Of a stretch of DNA of 64,000 nucleotides, positions 45,419 to 55,621 are shown piece by piece (position 1 is the first letter of the stretch; the number at the start of each line of letters is the position of its first letter). The notes under the pieces were generated by a model, which searched no databases, was not told where the DNA came from, and saw only the letters and a list, made by a program, of their open reading frames with translations. The translations under genes and the position numbers were made by a program. The DNA comes from Elymus sibiricus (Eukaryota > Streptophyta > Magnoliopsida > Poales > Poaceae): assembly GCA_039707655.1 (NCBI GenBank), contig CM077671.1:368306720-368370719 (forward strand). The letters run 5' to 3'.

Positions 45419-46390
45419 GAATTATCGAGCAAATAAAAGACCATTATACATGGCCCCTCCGCTGTATTTTATGGTACATACTCTATTCTTGTCAAAACGC
45501 CTCTCGCGCAACTATTCGGTATACATTACGATGCAACCAGCTAATAGACCGGGGGGTTGAATTTAAAATATCGCCCTGAGCATCACCCCGAAACAACTGG
45601 TTGTGTGATCGGCGCCTTGGATTTTGCTTTATATGCATCGGATCCGAACTATGTCTTGGGTCAATAGTTGGGTTGCCCGGCTCCTGTGCTTGCCTCCTTA
45701 TGTTCCGCTCGTTCGGCTAAAGGGGCAAAGGGAGAACCACTGCAATTGTGTTTCCAAATCGTCTGGTCAAGCACCTCAGGGGAGAAAGCCGAAAACTGAC
45801 CGTCATAGTAAGCAAGAACCGGTCTGCAAATCCGAGCATAAGTGTTATACTAAAAAATCGATAGAGGTTATTCCGTGTTATACGATAGGTTTTGTACTTA
45901 TACAAACCATGTGATGCTGGCTTCGGCCCCGGTACATCCGCACATCACAAAACACTTGGGGCTGGTCATCATCCCCCGCATTTTTTTACGCTCCTACGGC
46001 TAAGTGAAAGCGATAAAGCGTCATAGTCCGATTGCCTTGTCCCCCTCGCACTACCGCCTTCGGGCACTGATACCTCGGCTAAGGGTCACAGTGCGGAGGC
46101 AGAGACACCTCGCGTAGTATCTACGTGGGGACTGAAGCCGACGACTCGCAACTTTCAGATAAAACGGCCACATGGGAGTCAAAATAAACACTAAAGACTC
46201 ATAAGACATGATAAACCATGCAACTTTAATTATACAGCGTTAAAAGTCTTCGGACATATTACAACGCGCTCATTTATAAAAAACATCCTTTGAGCATTGG
46301 GCCTCTATTGCCCGAGCACCCTCCATCACTGCGGAGAAGTATAGCTCGGGGCGCCTATGCTCCTTTCCAGGGGGCGGAGGTGCGGTGGCC
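45419..46390 (+). other. Non-coding spacer of element J between protease and antisense gene
   Basis: No ORF with recognisable content on either strand. Autonomous Tat relatives carry RT-RNaseH-integrase in this interval, so it marks the position of the missing pol. It also holds the 3' end of the minus-strand gene (about 46200-46390). Confidence 0.7.
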
Positions 46391-49300
46391 ATCTCAGTCG
46401 GCTTGAGCTTCGGCCAGTGCACCATGGTCATTGCAAAAAGCCATCCGACCTCCCTCGATGCATGTAGAATGCTTTAGCGCGTCAATCCGAGGCGCAGCAT
46501 CGCACAGTTTCTGCACTAAGCCGAAGTAGCTTCTCGGCAATGGCTCTTCAGGCCACAGCCGGATGCAGAGATCCTTCATGGCCGGCTCCGCCATCCTGTG
46601 CAGCTCCATCAGTTGCTTCATCTGCTCGCTCAGAAGATGAGAGCGCTCGGGGGACTCAAACTGTGCCCAGAATAGCCGAGCCTCATCATCCTCCCCCCGC
46701 GAAGCATAGAACTTGTTCGCGTCCGCTGCACTCTTCTGGAGATTCGCACAGACGCCTGAGGAACGCCACACCTGGGTGAGCAAAGCAAACCTGCTACCAC
46801 CAAAGGCGCATTGTAGTGAATACGTCTTACCATCTGTGACAGCCCGGACTTGGCGAACCTCCTCTTCAAAGGACCGCCTGTCCACCCGCTCCTTTTGAAC
46901 CTCGGATTTCAGCGCGGATAGCTCCGTGGCTTGCTCTTTGCCTTTCTGCTCAAGGGCCTCGCACTTTGTGCTGGCGTCCTTGAGCTCCTGCTGCACCTCC
47001 ACCACCTGGGCCTCCTGCTTAGCACTGGGAGCTTTCAAAGTGGAGAGTGCGACTGCTGCCTGTTCGGCGGACGCCTTCTCATCCGCGGCCTCTTGCTTCA
47101 TCTTTTAGAGCTTGGCCTTGAGTTTGTCCACCTCCGTAGCTGAAGCTGTGGAAGCAATAGATAAATAATTACACTGGGTTAACAGTGCGTATCACTAACA
47201 ATATACAGCCCGGATGTTACAATTCGGCTTACCTTGTGCCTCGTCGAACCTCTTGTTCAGGCTATCAAGCTCCTCTTCGGAGATCTTGAGCTTCCGATTT
47301 AGCTCGGTAAGCTCCGCGGCATTAACGACCGCCGCCGAGGACGAGGCCTACAAAAAATAAAAATAACAAACATACATCCGGTTATGCGCATTCCAACCCC
47401 CGAACTGTCAAAAATATGACACTATGCTCGGTCCTCTTAAGAGCTTTTTAGAACATTGTGGGACTAATGGTGCCTTGCGCATCATTGGTCACTCATGAAT
47501 ATTTGACCCGCGGGTGCATTTTTTCAAAACCACCCGGGGCTCGGGGGCTACTACATATATAAAGATAGCATAAACTAAATAAAATTAAGATTGTTCGGGA
47601 AAAGGGTATTACGTGACTCACCTTGAAGCCCGTCAAGAGACCATTGAAGGCCTCTTTCAGTCCGCTATCGACGGACTGAATGCCTTGCAAAACCGCACTC
47701 ATAAGAGTGCGGTGATCCTCGGATATTGGGGCGCTTGATAGAGCCTCCTCCATGACCGGCCACCCAGTCGTCGGTGGCACCGGTGGTGACCGGTCAACCC
47801 GATCTCTGATCAGGGACTGAGTCGGTAGCTCCGGAGGCAGAACATGCTCCGGAGATTTCCTCGGAGGGGACTGGACATCCCTCCGCCCTTCCTCTTCAGC
47901 GGCCAGGGGAGTTTTCTCCCCCTGGTCTTCAGCGGCCGAGGCATCGACCTCGGCCATGACGTGTTCACCCCCACCGCCTGTGTTCGGCTCCAAAGGAGCC
48001 TGGCGGGATGACACCTCCACGGCATCCTTCGCGGCCCCGGGAGGTGTGGGGTGTGACGCAGTCCCGCTCTCCGCCAGCTCGGCGGGCGGAGACTCCCCAT
48101 CCGATATTTGGTCAGTAGGGAGAACATGCGGTGGGCTGCAAATTAAAAGACGTTCTTGCGTTTAAAACATTGAAAACTTTGCATAAATAACCTAGAGAGT
48201 CTTCGGACTCATACCTTTGAGCTGGGGGCTTGACCCTTTGGTTCCTTTGGGGAACCTTCTCAAAGTCCTCGGACTCTGCATCAGGGTCCGAGCTATCGTC
48301 GGCCAGGATCAACCTCGGCCGACACGTCCTCTTCGGGGCAGGAGGAGGTACATCCTCCGCGGCGTCCGACGACGCCGCCCTCTTTCTTGTGAGGGGAGAA
48401 ACGCCTTCCCCCCCCCCCCCGTCCTCATGCTCTTCCTCATGGCTAGATGAGGCATGGGTTTCCTCGGACATGGTGTCCAGCTGGTCCTTTATACGAAGAC
48501 CTTCTCTGGCTTTCTTCTACTTCTCCTTCTTCTCGGGCGCCAAGTACGGCGCCACGACGAGCATTGCCGACAACAACTCCGACCTGGGGTCTTCGGGTTG
48601 TGGTGTGGGACAGTTAACTCTCACGGTTTTGCTCAACCATTTCTGCGAAGTTGAGGGGGAAGGCGTTCAGTCTTTTTGTCAAAGAAACAGAGTCAATGGA
48701 TTGAAATTATACCATACCTGGGTAGGTGGGTTATCGGTGCTTAGGCCCGAATCCTCTTCCTTGGCCGGCCAGCTTTTCCGAGGCTTGAATAATGCCTTCC
48801 ACAGCTTCTCGGGGGTAGTGTGGAAGAGTTGGCGCATGGTAGGCTCGTCCTCACGCCGGTAAGCCCACATTGGGGAGGCCCGGCGCTGACAGGGGAGGAT
48901 ACGGCGGTCGAGCATGACCTGGACCACATCGACTAGTTCAGCCTTGGCCTTGATCACCGAGGTAATGCGCTTCTGCAGTAATTTCACTTCTGCATCCGAC
49001 CCCCAGTCAAGGCCCTTCCTGGGCCACGAGGTCAATCTCGTGGGGGGTCCAGATCTGAACTCGGCAGGCGCCGCCCAGCTCTCATCTCTTGGTTCGGTGA
49101 TGTAGAACCACTCTTTCTGCCAGATCTTGATTGTGTCGATAAAGGTGCCAGTTGGCCACTCAACGCGGGGGAGCTTTCTGATTACCGCCCCTCCGCAGTC
49201 CGCGTGCTCGCCCGCGATAGTCTTCGGCTTGACGTTGAAGACCTTGAGCCACAGGCCGAAGTGCGGCTCGACCCGCGGGAAGGCTTCGCAGAGAATGATG

Positions 49301-49587
49301 AAAGCCGAAATATGCATGAAGGAGTTCGGGGGAAGATCATGGAAGTCCAACCAGTAGAAGAACATAAGGCCCCTGACGAAGGGGTGGAGTGGGAAGCTCA
49401 GTCCCCGGATGAAATGGGGGACGAAAACCACCCTTTCGCCTGGCTTAGGGGTGGGGACGACTTGGTTCGCTTCTGGAGCGCGGTGGAAGACGTTGGCGGG
49501 GAGGTAGCCGGCGAGCTTTAGCTCCCGGATATCCTTGTCGGTGACCGTGGAGGCCTCCCACTAGCCCATGGAGCCCGAACCCGCCAT
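46391..49587 (-). pseudogene. Five-exon antisense gene inside Gypsy J (PF04195-like plus coiled coil)
   Basis: The gene runs against the retroelement. Exons on the minus strand: 49587-48718, 48642-48215, 48135-47622, 47347-47233 and 47145-46391. All four introns (75, 79, 274 and 87 bp) have GT-AG ends (for example GTGAGT and GTAAGC donors) and the phases agree across every junction, giving 894 codons. Exon 1 carries FPLHPFVRGLMFFYWLDFH and CEAFPRVEPHFGLW, the hallmark of the 'putative gypsy type transposon' family (PF04195, also called Transposase_28). Exons 2 and 3 are acidic and Pro-rich, and exons 4 and 5 form a coiled coil. Premature stops lie at 49561-49563, 48517-48519 and 47105-47107. 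The function of the family is unknown. Antisense genes are known from Grande/RIRE2-type elements. Confidence 0.85.
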
Positions 49588-50154
49588 GGCTAGGCTCGGA
49601 GAGGAAGTTGAGGAAGAACTGGATCTGAGCTCTCGGAGCTTGGGAAGATTGGGAAAGCGGAGGATACGAAGGAGAAGCATGAATAAGCCTTGGGGTTTTT
49701 ACCCTTTTTATGGGGCGTAACACCGATTAACCTCCCACTACTGCGCCGCAAATCTCTCTGCTTCCCAAGACATGTGTATCGTTAGGCGCGCGCAAAAGGA
49801 ACCTGGATGCTAATCATATCCCGTGTGAAACGGAGCACGATCTATACATTGATGAGTCGTGCTAATGTAAAAACGGCCTCGAACCGTGAATCGAGTTTTC
49901 ATAACTGGTTCAGCGGTCGTGGTAGGCCGCGACCCTTCGTCAGAAAGGTTGTCAGAAAAAACACTGTTTACGCTTTAACGATTGGCCTTCGGGACTGAAC
50001 AACTCATGGTGTTCGGGCTATCGTGTGATCGGAAACCGGATAAGTATCAGCCGATCTCTAATGAAGAAGAACTCACCCCGCAAGCCGAAGACTCTGATCA
50101 AGCGGAGCTGCCCAAGCTGAGACCCTTGGCGTTGGGGGCTAGTTCGGGGGCTAC
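49588..50154 (+). other. 3' end of element J: possible antisense promoter region and polypurine tract
   Basis: This contains the 5' flank of the minus-strand gene. A TATA-like element in that orientation might be the TTTTTACCCTTTTTATGG stretch near 49696, but I cannot fix a start. The polypurine-type sequence GTTGGGGGCTAGTTCGGGGGCTAC lies at about 50131-50154, next to the 3' LTR. No plus-strand ORF is supported. Confidence 0.6.
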
Positions 50155-50635
50155 TGAGGGAGTCCTGGACTAAGGGGTCCTCGGGCTGCTGGCCTATCTC
50201 TCAATAGGTCGGCTTGGTGGGCCACACTCTGACTGTCGCGGGGAGGGCCGAACACATCGAGACCCTGTGTTCTAGAAGGAAGTCCCGAAGGCGCATCATG
50301 CACTCCAAGTCAAGATGGGGGAATCGACGTCTCCATTCTCGGCAGGAGTCCTGTCATGTGTAAACCCTAGGTACCCCCCGGTGTCTATATAAACCGGGAG
50401 GGTTTTAGATTGTAAGACAGAGAAACTCATCTAGGGTTTTAGCTAGTCGATCTCGAGGTAGATCAACTCTGTAACCTTCATACCATCAATATAATCAAGC
50501 AGGACGTAGGGCTTTACCTCCATAGGAGGGCCCGAACCTGGGTAAACATCGTCTCCTTCGTCCCTTTGTTACCATCGATCCTAGACTCACAGCTCGGGAC
50601 CCCCTACCCGAGATCCGCCGGTTTTGACACCAACA
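50155..50635 (+). repeat. 3' LTR of element J
   Basis: 481 bp, TGAGGGAGTCC...GACACCAACA, with TATATAA near 50386. It is followed by the target duplication ctttg. Confidence 0.9.
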
Positions 50636-52522
50636 CTTTGCACTTCACTTATATATTTTGAGTATGGCTATATAAAATGCTTCATGTGCTTCACTTATAT
50701 CATTTGAAGTTGGATGCCTGTTTCTCTACATATAGAAAACCGTTATTTGTAGAATGCTCTTTTGCTTCACTTATATTTATTAGAGCATGTCCAGGTCTTT
50801 TGTAGAAAGAATTAAACTCTCGTTCTTCACTTGTATTTGTTTGAGAGCTAATAAACAGTGACGGTAATTTGCATGGGTTATAAGACTAGTCCAAAAATAA
50901 TAGGTATTCAAGGAGTGATAATCAAAACCTTCATGTAGCACATTAAAGAGAAATTGTGGGTTAATGATATTGGTGTGGTAATGTGAAAGGGTGTGAGTGC
51001 ATCATTGTTGATTCGTAGAAGTGTCGGTATTAAGAGGTGTTAACTTCTTGTTTGTCTAAAAATTAAAAAGGCATGGTGAGGATGTGTGAGCATTTATATT
51101 CCTCGTTAAAATCCTAGTGTTGTTTCGGGTCAGAGGCGCGCGATGGTTAACTCCACCCAACCTCCTCCCTCGGGGCATGCGAGTGGTACTTTGACTTGTG
51201 ATAAAACTAATAAAACTTTGTAATAAGTATATGAGTTCTTTATAACTAATGTGAAACCATGGACATACGCAATCTCACCTATTCATATTTTGCTAGCCTC
51301 TTCGGTACCGTGCCTTGCCCATTCTCACCTCGAGGATCGATGCAAATCTTGCCGGTGCATCCAAACCCCGTGACATGATACGCTCTGTTGCACATAAGCC
51401 TCATTATATCTTCCTCAAAACAGCCACCATACCTACCTATCATGGCATTTCCATAGCCATTCCGAGATATATTGCCATGCAACTACCACCGTCACTTCAT
51501 ATGATTTGCATTTCCATTTTCATATTTATTTGCATGATCGTAAGATAGCTAGCATGATATTTACATGGCCTATCCGTTTTTTGATATCTTTTGCTACGCT
51601 AGATCATTGCACATCCTGGTACACTGCCAAAGGCATTCATATAGAGTCGTTTCTTTTTCATCATTGAGTTGTTATATTGAGCTGTAATTAAATAAAAGTG
51701 TGATGATCATCATTATTAGACCTTTGTCCCAATGAGGAAAGGATGATGGAGTATTGATTCCCCCACAAGTCGGGATGAGCTCCGGACGAAAAATGAAAAA
51801 ATGGGGGAGGCCAAATGAGCCCACCAAGAAAAAGAAAAAAAAAGAGGCGAAAAATAAAAAGAAAAGAAAAAAGGGAAAAAGGGAAGAAAAAAAGGAAAAA
51901 AGGATAAATGAGAGACAAAGAGAGAAGGGGATTTACTACTATCCTTTACCACACTAGTGCCTCAAAGTGGCACCGTTGAGCTTTCATACACTTATAGCTC
52001 TAGTGCATCCGTTGCGTGGCAATCCCTACTGCTCGCATTGATATCTATTGATGGGCATATCCATAGCCCGTTGATACACCTAGTTGATGCGAGACTTTCT
52101 TTCTACCTTGACTCCTTTTGATATCTACCACCATATTTCGTTCCACCCATATGCTATATCCACAGTTCACGCTCATGTATTGAGTGAGGTTGAAAATGCT
52201 GAAGCGCGTTAGAAGTGCCATCCAATTGCATGACTTGACACCATGGTCCTCTTGATTTGTACTTATGTGGTGAAGACGGAGTCATGCCATGCTAATGTGA
52301 AAAAAATGAGTGGGAGTAATGTTCTTTAAGGATCGTATATTTTGAAAGTTAATGATTATGTTGCTTATGTTTATGGATATTACTATGTTGATGATTATTA
52401 GTTCATCGTTTCTCAAAGATCTTACCTAAAAGAGATTACATGTTGGGTAGCATGTCGCATCAAAAAAACTGTTTTTATCATTTACCTACTCAAGGACGAG
52501 CAGGAATTAAGCTTGGGGATGC
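50636..52522 (+). other. 3' non-coding region of element E, right part, with polypurine tract
   Basis: No gene seen. It holds about four TGCTTCACTTATAT motifs (50641-50840, on the minus strand reading ATATAAGTGAAGCA), a 130-bp A/G-rich tract (about 51815-51945), and the polypurine tract AAGCTTGGGGATGC at 52509-52522, directly before the LTR. It aligns with 16382-18360 of D in reverse complement. Confidence 0.8.
51815..51945 (+). repeat. A/G-rich low-complexity tract
   Basis: An almost pure purine strand (AAGAAAAAGAAAAAAAAAGAGG and similar) that opens artificial Lys/Glu frames. The homologous site in D (about 17145-17200, pyrimidine strand) is much shorter, so the tract expanded in E. Confidence 0.8.
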
Positions 52523-54079
52523 TGGTACGTCTCCAATGTATCTATAATTTTTTATTGTTCCATGCTACTATATTATCATTCTTGGATACTTTATATGCAT
52601 TTATATGTTGTTTTATATCATTTTTTGTGAACTATCCTGTTAATCTAGTGCCCAGTGCCAATTGTTGTTTTCTGCTTGTTTTTGGTCTTTCAGGAATGCT
52701 GTACCAAATGAACTCCAAATGCCCCGAAACTTTTTGATGATTTTTGCTGGAAAAAAATAAGACCAGCTTCGTAGGGAGACCGGAGGCCACACGGGGTGGC
52801 ACCAAGCCAACAAGGCGTGCCTAGGGGGGTGGCCACGCCCTGATGGCTTGGGGCCACCTCCCACAGCCTCCTGACCTAATTCCGCCTCTATATATTCTAT
52901 AAAATAAGGAAAACACCCGAGAGCAAGCCAAAATATTTTTTCCGCCGCCGCAAGTCTCTGTTCCGACGGGAGGCCATCTGGAGCCTTGTTACGGTGCCCT
53001 GTCGGTGGGGGAAACGATCACGGAGGGCCTCTACATCAACCTTGTTTCCTCCATGATGATGTGAGAGTATTTTACCACAGACCTACGGGTCCATAGCTAG
53101 TTCCTACATGGCTCTCTCTCTCTCTATTATCTTACATACAAAGTTCACCGCGATTTTCGCGGTGATCTATCCGATGTAATCTTCCTTTGCGGTGTGTTTG
53201 TTGGGATCTGGTGAATTGTGGGTTTATGTTCAGATTATTCATGAAAATATATTGAGTATTTGCTGAATTCTTATATGCATGATTGTTACAACTTCTTATT
53301 GCTCTCAGATCTATCATTTGGTCTGGCCAGCTAGATTGATTTAGCGTCACCGGGAGTGGTGCGTTGTGAGGCGTTTAATCTTGCGGTGTTCTACCCTCGT
53401 GACAGAAGGGGTGAAGACACGTATTGTATTACTACAATTAAGGGGGAAACGATGGGGTTTATTCATATTGATTGGATTTACTTTGCCTACATCATGTCAT
53501 CTTGCTCCAAGCATTACGCTATTTTTACTTAATACTCTAGATGCTTGTTGGACAGCGATCGATAGGTGGAGTAATAGTAGTAGACGCAGGCAGGAGTCGG
53601 TCTACTTGTTTATGGACGTGATGCCTATATACATGATCATTGACGTGAATAAATATTACATAACTATGCACTTTTCTTTCAATTGCCCAACAGTAATTTG
53701 TTTACCCACCGTATGCTTTCTTTGAGAGAGAGAAGCCTCTAGCGAAAACTATGGTCCCGGGTCTCCACAAAATATACATTACAAAAACACCAAAAATATT
53801 TCTGCAATTTATTTACTGTTATTTTATTTTATATTTATATTATCCATCTATCACTATTGATCGCTCGCAAGTAACAAGTTCAACGGGCTTGACAACCCTC
53901 TTGCCCGCGTTGGGTGCAAGTGTGTGCTCTTTTGTGTGTACGTGCTGAAGAGGGGAATTTGTGTGGTCCTTCTATTGGTTCGATAACCTTTTGGTTCTCA
54001 TTGAGGGAAATCCTTATCTCTAATGTGCTGCATCTCCTCTCCTCTTCGGGGGAAGTCCCAACACAGTTTACAAGTAGCA
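52523..54079 (+). repeat. 3' LTR of element E (type S)
   Basis: 1557 bp, TGGTACGTCTCC...CAAGTAGCA. It has a TATATATTCTATAAAA box near 52890 and an imperfect palindrome around 52804-52852. It differs in length and sequence from the 5' LTR (type B) but matches the minus-strand fragment at 13558-14732. Confidence 0.85.
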
Positions 54080-54478
54080 GGGTGTCACGCTGAGCATAAA
54101 TCCCCTTCAGGTCTTCCTCGACCTCTAGGACCCAAGCCGCCTGTTTTCGCTGACCTCCCTCGTCGTGGCCAGCTCTTTGCTAGCCTGCTCTGCCGCAGCC
54201 CTCTGCTGTTCGGCTTCCTGACGATCTCTCTACAGCTCGGACCGGAGCTTTTCAAGTTCCGTGGAGGAAGCTATAGGTGCATTGCAAATTTGCTTTGGAG
54301 CCTAGAGTCGTGGTATTACCCAAAATACAAGTACATAAATGTTAAACAACTTTTGGTGTTTACCGTGAGCTCCCTCCATCTGCTTCTTCATTAGCTTCAT
54401 GTCCTTCTCAGACCGATTGAGCTTGTGGTTCAGTTCTTCCAACTCTTTCGCGTTGGATACAGAAATTGATGCTGATAC
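54080..54478 (-). pseudogene. Fragment of a second antisense gene of the J type (two exons)
   Basis: On the minus strand an exon lies at 54478-54364, bounded by a TTTTAG acceptor and a GTAAAC donor and 115 nt long, exactly the length of exon 4 of the gene in J. After an intron (54363-54271, acceptor CTATAG) the next exon begins CTTCCTCCACGGAAC, equivalent to the exon 5 start CTTCAGCTACGGAGG. It runs to the LTR edge at 54080 with an in-frame stop near the same place as in J. Both exons encode a coiled coil. The remainder was lost to the insertion of E and H. The copy is diverged from J, so it comes from another element. Confidence 0.75.
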
Positions 54479-54718
54479 CTAAAACAAATGCATATATTAG
54501 CTTCCTGATACGGGGCACACCTGTGTGTGTTGATCTTTCACGAATTGGAGGGGAATTCCACGAAGAACACGGGGAAGAACGAGGAGAAATCACAAGAGAA
54601 ACACTCAAGAACAAGTCCAATCACACATCCACTAGACTCACATACACATAAGATCCAAAAAGGTACAAGAACAACAAACGGAAAGAGGATACATGGTAGA
54701 GTTCATCCCAAATCCCAT

Positions 54719-54822
54719 GGGGAAATGGGGCCTTGAATCCACTAGGGATCTTCCCTTGCAAGGGCCATGAATCCACTAGGGATCTTCCCTCGCAAGGGCC
54801 TTGACATCCACTAGGGGGTCTT
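54719..54822 (+). repeat. Triplicated GAATCCACTAGGGATCTTCCCT block
   Basis: Three imperfect tandem copies (starting near 54735, 54767 and 54806) of ATCCACTAGGG(A/G)(T/G)TCTTC with the spacer GCAAGGGCC, inside fragment H. Confidence 0.7.
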
Positions 54823-54996
54823 CTCCCATAGAGGCATCTACTCCATGGGAGAGGTAGTGGAAGGACCTAGGCTCAACTATCTATGAGCAAACCATCGCTA
54901 ACCTAATTCGGAGGTGGGAGAGGAGTATATATAGTGCTAGGGATGAAGGGGTAAGTGGGGGAGATACAAGGCCCGAGGCCCATCTGTGCGCGCAGG

Positions 54997-55190
54997 CAAG
55001 GCCGGATGATCCGGACCAGGGTCCGGATGATCCGGGCATCTTCCGGATGATCCGGACGGTGGTATGGATGATCCGGCTTCAAGTCCTGCTTGGCCGGTTC
55101 TGTTTCGCATTATCCGGATGATCCGGGCGGCGGTCCGGATGATCCGGGCATCTTCCGGATGATCCGGGTCGGCGTCCGAATGATCCGGCC
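54997..55190. repeat. Array of TCCGGATGATCCGG palindromic motifs
   Basis: About nine copies of the near-palindrome CCGGATGATCCGG, separated by 6-14 bp of variable sequence (GGTCC, GCATCTT, GCGGCGG), plus decayed copies (GTATGGATGATCCGG, ATTATCCGG). It lies in the LTR part of fragment H. Confidence 0.85.
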
Positions 55191-55621
55191 AAGTGCAGCC
55201 TTGGACTTCCTCCAGCTTCTGGACTCGGTCTTCTTCCGTCTCTGCTTCCAAACTTCCCTCACGGATGGTGTAGTCGTACGTAGGTGCTGGCACTCCTCAT
55301 CATCATCCGTGAAGCTCTGACAATACATATGCATGCACACGAGAGGAGTGTCAAGTAGTATACCATCGACGAAGGGGTCAAGTGAACACGTGTAAAGGAG
55401 ATGATTCACCTTTATGTATGTGAAGTAGATGTGGCACGGGTCACTTGCCAAATGGACTCTTGTCATGGTCGTGTCCGTAGGATGCTCCGCATCATCCCCT
55501 CCCCTTTGGGAAAGATTCGTCCTCGGATCAAGATCCAAATCACCATGGGAAGGAGATGGCATCCCCGTGTAGGAGTGGACGATCACCAAGCTCTCATCAT
55601 CATCAAGCTCTAAAGGGGCAC

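Larger units (their letters stand above)
32393..50635 (+). mobile_element. Element J: Tat-lineage Gypsy with an antisense gene, host of Copia K
   Basis: Two 481-bp LTRs (32393-32873 and 50155-50635) start TGAGGGAGTCC. Target duplications ctttg lie at 32388-32392 and 50636-50640. By eye the LTRs differ at 13 positions (about 97.3% identity), 12 of them transitions. Without the nested Copia the element is about 9.35 kb. It contains gag and protease (broken) on the plus strand and a spliced gene on the minus strand, but no RT, RNase H or integrase, so it is non-autonomous. The layout (Gypsy with a downstream antisense ORF) is that of Grande/RIRE2-type Tat elements. The Triticeae family may be Fatima- or Jeli-like, which is uncertain. 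Confidence 0.9.
28602..54079 (+). mobile_element. Element E: Athila-lineage non-autonomous element, plus strand, host of J and K
   Basis: 5' LTR 28602-29873 (type B, U3-truncated), primer-binding site, a broken gag-like ORF (29994-31367), a non-coding 3' region (31368-32392 and 50636-52522), a polypurine tract, and a 3' LTR 52523-54079 of a different type (S). The Gypsy J insertion (32393-50635, target duplication ctttg) lies in the 3' non-coding region. There is no polymerase. The mismatched LTRs mark it as recombinant or as two elements joined. Confidence 0.75.
54506..55621 (-). mobile_element. Fragment H: LTR and ORF end of an unassigned retroelement, minus strand
   Basis: The left edge TGATACGGGGCACACC reads in reverse as an LTR end ...CCCCGTATCA. 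On the minus strand the right part (about 55620-55200) has an open stretch containing DPRTNLSQRGGDDAEH and a Cys/His block (CMHMYCQSF), in the style of the end of a Gypsy polyprotein passing into its LTR. No complete domain remains and the family is not recognised. It is cut on the right by the LTR of element F at 55622. Confidence 0.5.

Noticed and set aside
51754..51957. Lys/Glu-rich ORF and its Phe-rich minus-strand shadow
   Set aside because: Pure product of the A/G low-complexity tract.
13558..54079. One giant element bounded by type-S LTRs in inverted orientation
   Set aside because: The 5 bp outside the two edges (gtcat and gggtg) do not match as a target duplication, and the LTRs point in opposite directions, so this is not a single insertion.
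54997..55190. CACTA-type subterminal repeats for the CCGGATGATCCGG cluster
   Set aside because: No CACTA terminus, inverted terminal repeat or transposase was found nearby. The flanks look like an LTR element.
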